Position numbers and translations under genes: made by a program
Notes under the pieces: model-generated
Told to the model about the DNA's origin: nothing
What the model saw: the letters and a program-made list of their open reading frames with translations, nothing else
The model's database searches: none
In this document: piece after piece, positions 60,764 through 64,000 of the stretch
Position numbering within the stretch: the first letter of the stretch is position 1
Layout of the letters: every line of letters starts with the position of its first letter
Assembly (NCBI GenBank): GCA_964463135.1
Contig: CAYXBA010000004.1
Coordinates: 124,001 to 188,000 of the forward strand
Direction: 5' to 3'
DNA length: 64,000 bases
Source of the DNA: UBA6898 sp964463135
Lineage (GTDB): Bacteria; Nitrospirota; Thermodesulfovibrionia; Thermodesulfovibrionales; UBA6898

Positions 60764-61417
60764 TTAATTCTCCTTAGCCTGAAGGCCGGCAACAACTTTT
60801 TTTGCGATCTCGGACACCGTTGTATTCATGAACTCTCCCTCATTATATATAGTGACCGGGCTCATATCGCTCATAAGACCCTCCATAAGCGGCCGGAATT
60901 CCTGCAGGTTCATAGCCCCTGCGATCATCAGCGCATATGCCCTCACCCCTGCATCCTCGTCATCAAGACAGAGCTTCTGGTCTCTCAGGTCCTGCGTTAT
61001 GGTCAGCAGGTCAGGCCGTCTGTCAGCAATCCTCCAGATCGCGCGCATGACGCCACGCCTGAGCATCTTCTCTTCATGAAATGAAGTTATGACCTGTCCG
61101 ATATCGGCAAAGGCATCAGGGGTGCTTCTGACAATCTCGCCCAGCAGTTCGGGCGCGCTACCCGGACCATTTCCTGATTCATCCCGCATCATCCAGAGGA
61201 ATCTCTGGCACAGATTCCGGATAGAATCAACATTCGTCCCAGCGATCTCTCCGGCAACAAGGCCTATGGCCTCTATGGCCCGCCAGCTCTCCAGATTTTC
61301 CTTGTCATATACAAGGGATATGAGCGTCCTGATGATGCCACGGTCCTTCTTTGCCGCTTCTATGATCGGCTGAAGCTGATATTGGCCAAGGAATTCCCTG
61401 ATCTCTGATTTCTGCAT
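60764..61417 (-). CDS. HEAT-repeat-like helical protein in the dsr cluster
   Basis: This 217-residue alpha-helical protein has repeated helix pairs of HEAT/PBS-lyase character (SWRAIEAIGLVAGEIA, LRRGVMRAIWRIADRRPDL, VRAYALMIAGAMNL). There are no catalytic motifs. It starts directly at the cbiA stop. The position next to cbiA and dsrC suggests a scaffold or maturation role; that is inference. Confidence 0.7.
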   Translation of the reverse strand: MQKSEIREFLGQYQLQPIIEAAKKDRGIIRTLISLVYDKENLESWRAIEAIGLVAGEIAGTNVDSIRNLCQRFLWMMRDESGNGPGSAPELLGEIVRSTPDAFADIGQVITSFHEEKMLRRGVMRAIWRIADRRPDLLTITQDLRDQKLCLDDEDAGVRAYALMIAGAMNLQEFRPLMEGLMSDMSPVTIYNEGEFMNTTVSEIAKKVVAGLQAKEN

Positions 61418-62956
61418 CTATTTCCTGCCCCTCCGGTAATCGATTGCCTGCATGATCATCCCGTCTGCCCATTCTGGGCAACCGAGCGCATGCAGGTGTG
61501 TATAGGTTGCGAGTACATTCTTATAACAGATCCCGTCCTGCCCATCCATAATGCCCTCACCGCGTTCCATTCTGAATGCAAACTGCAGTCTCTTTTTCCC
61601 CCTTGCAGTGCCGATCACCCGGGAATAATGGAATTCATGGCCCCTGATCAGGGTCCCTTTCTTATAAAAAGGATTTGCCCCTTCCACCTTGACTATGGTG
61701 TACCCATGCGCCTGGGGTCTCTTCTCCAGACTGAACCTGAGAGGGAATATCCCTGCCATGGGATATGTTTTTTTGTCCAGCAGCAACGCTTCGCCAAGAT
61801 ACATCAGGCCGCCGCATTCAGCATAGACCGGCAGCCCCTCTTCAACTGCCTTTTTTACAGAAGCCCTGAAGGCCGCGTTCCTGGCAAGTGCTATGGCATT
61901 TGTTTCAGGAAATCCGCCTCCTATATAAAGAGCATCGATATCAGGGAGTTTCTTCGCCCTGAGCGCGCTCACCTCAATAAGCTTTGCCCCGCGTCTCTCA
62001 AGCTCCTCAAAATTCTCAGGGTAATAGAACTGGAAGGCAGAGTCGCGGATGATGCCGATTTTAACATCGTGATGCGTGATGCGTGATGCGTGATGAGCGC
62101 TGTTAGAAGCCCGGCAATTAACTGCCTTAATTTTGTCATTCCGGCTCGTCCGGAATCTTTCTTCGTTTTCGCGGTGTTGCGCCGTCCGATCCCCGACAAG
62201 CGAGGATGACGGCTTGGGGTATTTGATTGCCGGCTTAACACCTAATCCCCAATCCCTAAGCCCTGCTTTATTCGCTATTTTCTGTATCGCATCAAGGTCG
62301 AGGTATTTCTCTGCGATATCTGCGCAGGCATTGATCGCCTGTTTTACCCCCTGATGTTCCTGAAACGGCGTGAGCCCCATATGCCGCTCTGAGAGCTGCT
62401 CACCCCGCAGTTTCGGTATTGCACCCACAACCGGCACCTTGCAGTATTTCGCGATCGCTTCCCGGATCACCTTCTCGTGCCGTTTGCCTGCGATCCGGTT
62501 CAGGACCACCCCGCTGATCTTCACCTTTGGGTCGAACTTCAGCATGCCAAGCAACATGGCCGCTGCTGTCCGTGTGACCTTGGTGCAGTCAAGCACCAGG
62601 ACCACCGGCGCCTGCAGGGTCTTTGCAAGTTCAGCAGTGCTATATGTTCCTGCTGCGTCCATGCCGTCATAAAGCCCACGGTTGCCCTCGATTACCGCAC
62701 AATCCGCAGCGCCATAGTGACCAATAAAGGATGAGATGATCTTTTCTTTGGTTATCAGGAATGGGTCAAGGTTAAAACATGCATTTCCCGCGGCTGACGA
62801 GAGCCAGCCTGCATCGATATAATCAGGCCCTTTTTTGTACGGAACGATCGAGCGGCCCTGCTTCTTCCACGCAGCAATAATGCCGAGGCTGACCGTTGTC
62901 TTGCCAGCGCCGCCCTTCATGCCTGCAATGATTATTCTTGGATAGTTCGGTTTCAT
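61418..62956 (-). CDS. cbiA: Cobyrinate a,c-diamide synthase (CbiA/DsrN) with a repeat-encoded interdomain insert
   Basis: This 512-residue ATP- and glutamine-dependent amidase has an N-terminal dethiobiotin-synthase-like domain (IIAGMKGGAGKTTVSLG P-loop) and a C-terminal glutamine amidotransferase domain (GGGFPETNA, YAECGGLMYLGE with nucleophile Cys, GHEFHYSR). It is usually about 450-460 residues; the excess of about 60 lies at residues 233-297, exactly between the domains, and is encoded by repeats (62068-62266). In dsr clusters the gene is called dsrN and amidates sirohaem; in cobalamin pathways the substrate is cobyrinate. Both fit this genome. Confidence 0.93.
   Translation of the reverse strand: MKPNYPRIIIAGMKGGAGKTTVSLGIIAAWKKQGRSIVPYKKGPDYIDAGWLSSAAGNACFNLDPFLITKEKIISSFIGHYGAADCAVIEGNRGLYDGMDAAGTYSTAELAKTLQAPVVLVLDCTKVTRTAAAMLLGMLKFDPKVKISGVVLNRIAGKRHEKVIREAIAKYCKVPVVGAIPKLRGEQLSERHMGLTPFQEHQGVKQAINACADIAEKYLDLDAIQKIANKAGLRDWGLGVKPAIKYPKPSSSLVGDRTAQHRENEERFRTSRNDKIKAVNCRASNSAHHASRITHHDVKIGIIRDSAFQFYYPENFEELERRGAKLIEVSALRAKKLPDIDALYIGGGFPETNAIALARNAAFRASVKKAVEEGLPVYAECGGLMYLGEALLLDKKTYPMAGIFPLRFSLEKRPQAHGYTIVKVEGANPFYKKGTLIRGHEFHYSRVIGTARGKKRLQFAFRMERGEGIMDGQDGICYKNVLATYTHLHALGCPEWADGMIMQAIDYRRGRK
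62068..62266 (-). repeat. Composite repeat insert in cbiA (heptamers plus REP-like hairpins)
   Basis: Plus-strand order: four perfect CGTGATG units (62068-62095); an outer inverted pair CCGGCAATTAA (62111-62121) / TTGATTGCCGG (62223-62233); inside it a REP-like hairpin ATTCCGG-CTCGT-CCGGAAT (62138-62156) and the related GTCATTCC ... GAGGATGAC pairing (62135 / 62202-62210); then CCTAATC, CCCAATC, CCTAAGC (62241-62261). It stays open in the cbiA frame over about 65 codons. Confidence 0.85.
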
Positions 62957-63040
62957 TAAGAAGTTAACAAACTCTGTAACAGATGTTGATTATTTTACCT
63001 GTTTAATACGCAAACAGACAACCTTGAAGGACCGCATTAT

Positions 63041-63055
63041 TGTGACTTAGTCACA
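63041..63055. promoter_or_regulatory. Crp/Fnr-like dyad TGTGACTTAGTCACA
   Basis: A perfect inverted repeat TGTGAC-TTA-GTCACA, centred about 44 bases before the likely start driven by TATAAA at 63080-63085, a class II activator position. It resembles the pilin-region dyads. The regulator is not in the window. Confidence 0.6.
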
Positions 63056-63121
63056 TACTTACTGACGATATTGGCTTACTATAAAGTAAGAAACAATAAT
63101 AGAAGAGGAGGTGTTATATAT

Positions 63122-63313
63122 ATGAAAAAGAATGTTGGCAGTATCGAAAGGCTCATCAGGACCGTGGCTGGCCTTGGCATACTTTCCCTTGCATTTGTAG
63201 GGCCGCAGACCGCATGGGGATATCTCGGCATCATTCCCCTGATAACGGGGTTGACCGGTTTCTGCCCTCCCTATGCACTGCTGGGCATAAAAACCTGTAA
63301 GAACTGTCAGTAA
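63122..63313 (+). CDS. DUF2892 (YgaP-type) small membrane protein
   Basis: This 63-residue protein from MKKNVGSIERLIRTVAG (ATG 63122; AGAGGAGG upstream) matches DUF2892. Two transmembrane helices are visible (GLGILSLAFVGP and GYLGIIPLITGLTGF), followed by CPPYALLGIKTCKNC. In YgaP this domain follows a rhodanese; here it is alone. It is probably controlled by the upstream Crp/Fnr-like dyad. Confidence 0.87.
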   Translation: MKKNVGSIERLIRTVAGLGILSLAFVGPQTAWGYLGIIPLITGLTGFCPPYALLGIKTCKNCQ

Positions 63314-63351
63314 GAGGCTGTTTCGGACAACAGCCTCGAAGGAGGTTGTAT

Positions 63352-63561
63352 ATGCAGAAGACTCATTGCCCGATATGCAGAAAAGAGGTCTTTTACCTTG
63401 TACATCACCTGCATAACATGACCGATGCGTTTGCGGTCGAGCAGGTGAAATATGATTTTTCAGGCTGGACAGAAGATGATGGGCTCTGTCTGCCCTGTCT
63501 TGAGAGATACAGAAAGTATAATTTGATGAGTTATCCTGATATCCAGATAACCGTCAATTAA
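63352..63561 (+). CDS. Small cysteine-containing protein of unknown function
   Basis: This 69-residue protein from ATG 63352 (GGAGG 6 bases before) has two CxxC pairs, CPICRKEV and CLPCLERY, plus HH/H residues between, suggesting a zinc site. I do not recognise a family. It follows the DUF2892 gene by 38 bases and ends before a strong terminator, so the two probably form one transcript. Confidence 0.6.
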   Translation: MQKTHCPICRKEVFYLVHHLHNMTDAFAVEQVKYDFSGWTEDDGLCLPCLERYRKYNLMSYPDIQITVN

Positions 63562-63610
63562 TATAAGGGAAAAGATTCAATGGTCCCAACCCTCCCATGC
63601 CCCTCCATGG

Positions 63611-63653
63611 GAACAGAAAAGGCCCGCTCTGTATGTGCGGGCCTTTTCTGTTC
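63611..63653 (+). terminator. Long perfect hairpin terminator
   Basis: Perfect 17-base arms (GAACAGAAAAGGCCCGC / GCGGGCCTTTTCTGTTC) with a 9-base loop. The stem ends in T-rich sequence on both strands, so it can terminate from either side. The gap 63562-63803 shows nothing else apart from a short CCATG...CATGG inverted stretch. Confidence 0.85.
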
Positions 63654-63803
63654 GCTCTCATGCAGCAATCGATTATTGTCCTTTCTTTTCAAATAGATAG
63701 AAAGACACGATTTTCAGATTTTCCTTGACGATGCCTCTGCTTGCTCCTATACTTATCAAAATCAGCATGCGATATAAAAAACAGTGTTATAAGAGGAATT
63801 GAG

Positions 63804-64000
63804 ATGAAGATATCGAAAGCAGATATAATCTCGAATTCAAGAAAAAAAGATTTGAGACCAAAATACATTGGAGATTGTGTTTGCCCATGCCACATTGACC
63901 CAATACATATTATTCATCCATTGCCGTGCTGTGAACCATGTCCATACTGTAAAAAGAATATTGCTCGTGGTCTTCAAAGCAAACATGAACAATATTGTGA
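63804..64000 (+). CDS. Cysteine-rich protein, 3' partial
   Basis: An open frame from ATG 63804 (AGAGGA upstream) runs to the window end: 65 complete codons, eight Cys and several His among residues 25-65 (CVCPCH, PCCEPCPYCKKN). It is AT-richer than neighbours. It is probably a metal-binding or zinc-finger-like protein; I do not recognise it. The end is missing. Confidence 0.5.
   Translation, partial: MKISKADIISNSRKKDLRPKYIGDCVCPCHIDPIHIIHPLPCCEPCPYCKKNIARGLQSKHEQYC

Overview
The window reads as a chromosomal fragment of an anaerobic, sulfur-metabolising Gram-negative bacterium, most likely a member of the Nitrospirota (Thermodesulfovibrionia-like). The reasons are a dsrMKJOP/dsrC cluster with cbiA/dsrN, a NuoF/NuoG-like module with DRTGG/PHP/ATPase partners, a RACo-type corrinoid-protein activator, type II secretion pseudopilins, TonB-dependent cobalamin uptake and a CIRCE-controlled groESL. 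The taxonomic call is inference from gene content. No rRNA, tRNA, integrase, transposase or CRISPR array was found.

Layout. 1-9.8 kb (+): NuoF-like (5' partial) and NuoG-like subunits, two DRTGG proteins, two HATPase proteins, a PHP-domain protein, a SemiSWEET, a RACo-like protein and a REC-PilZ regulator. 9.8-19.3 kb (-): panC, ispG, mltG, groEL/groES with a perfect CIRCE, a zinc-ribbon pseudo-receiver protein, a rhomboid protease and uvrA. 19.4-28.6 kb (-): two type IV pilin-like genes bracketing a sugar cluster (rfbF, an rfbG-like dehydratase, an epimerase, a glycosyltransferase, a methyltransferase) and two large membrane proteins. The outer pilin has a sigma-54-type promoter. 29-42.4 kb (mostly +): a 1461-residue fused acyl-CoA dehydratase activase, a COX24-like small protein, a MetE-like protein, ArnT-like and Dpm1-like glycosyltransferases, holB, a PSP1 protein and metG. 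42.4-45.4 kb (-): gspJ-I-H-G-F. 45.5-52.3 kb (+): two cobalamin riboswitches driving btuF-btuC-btuD-cobC and a TonB-dependent receptor plus TonB. 52.4-63 kb (-): tusA, DsrF/E/H-like genes, ferredoxin, dsrP-O-J-K-M, an RsbRD protein, dsrC, a zinc-ribbon protein, a HEAT-like protein and cbiA. 63-64 kb (+): small cysteine-containing proteins.

Functional picture. DsrMKJOP links the quinone pool and periplasm to the DsrC trisulfide/thiol cycle, and TusA with DsrEFH-like proteins can feed or drain persulfide sulfur. CbiA amidates sirohaem or corrinoid precursors. Cobalamin import and alpha-ribazole phosphatase supply corrinoids, which fits the RACo-like and MetE-like proteins. dsrAB and dsrD are not in this window, so the direction of sulfur metabolism cannot be fixed here.

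The most unusual signal is a dispersed family of short tandem heptanucleotide arrays, usually 3-4 units and often in imperfect inverted pairs, at ten sites. In coding DNA they lie in frame at domain linkers: uvrA, four sites in the activase, holB and cbiA. In btuF they encode the signal-peptide core. In the two cobalamin riboswitch leaders they lie in a peripheral stem or just behind the aptamer. The behaviour recalls Rickettsia palindromic elements and cyanobacterial STRR heptamers. I know of no description of such a family in this lineage, but I could not search.
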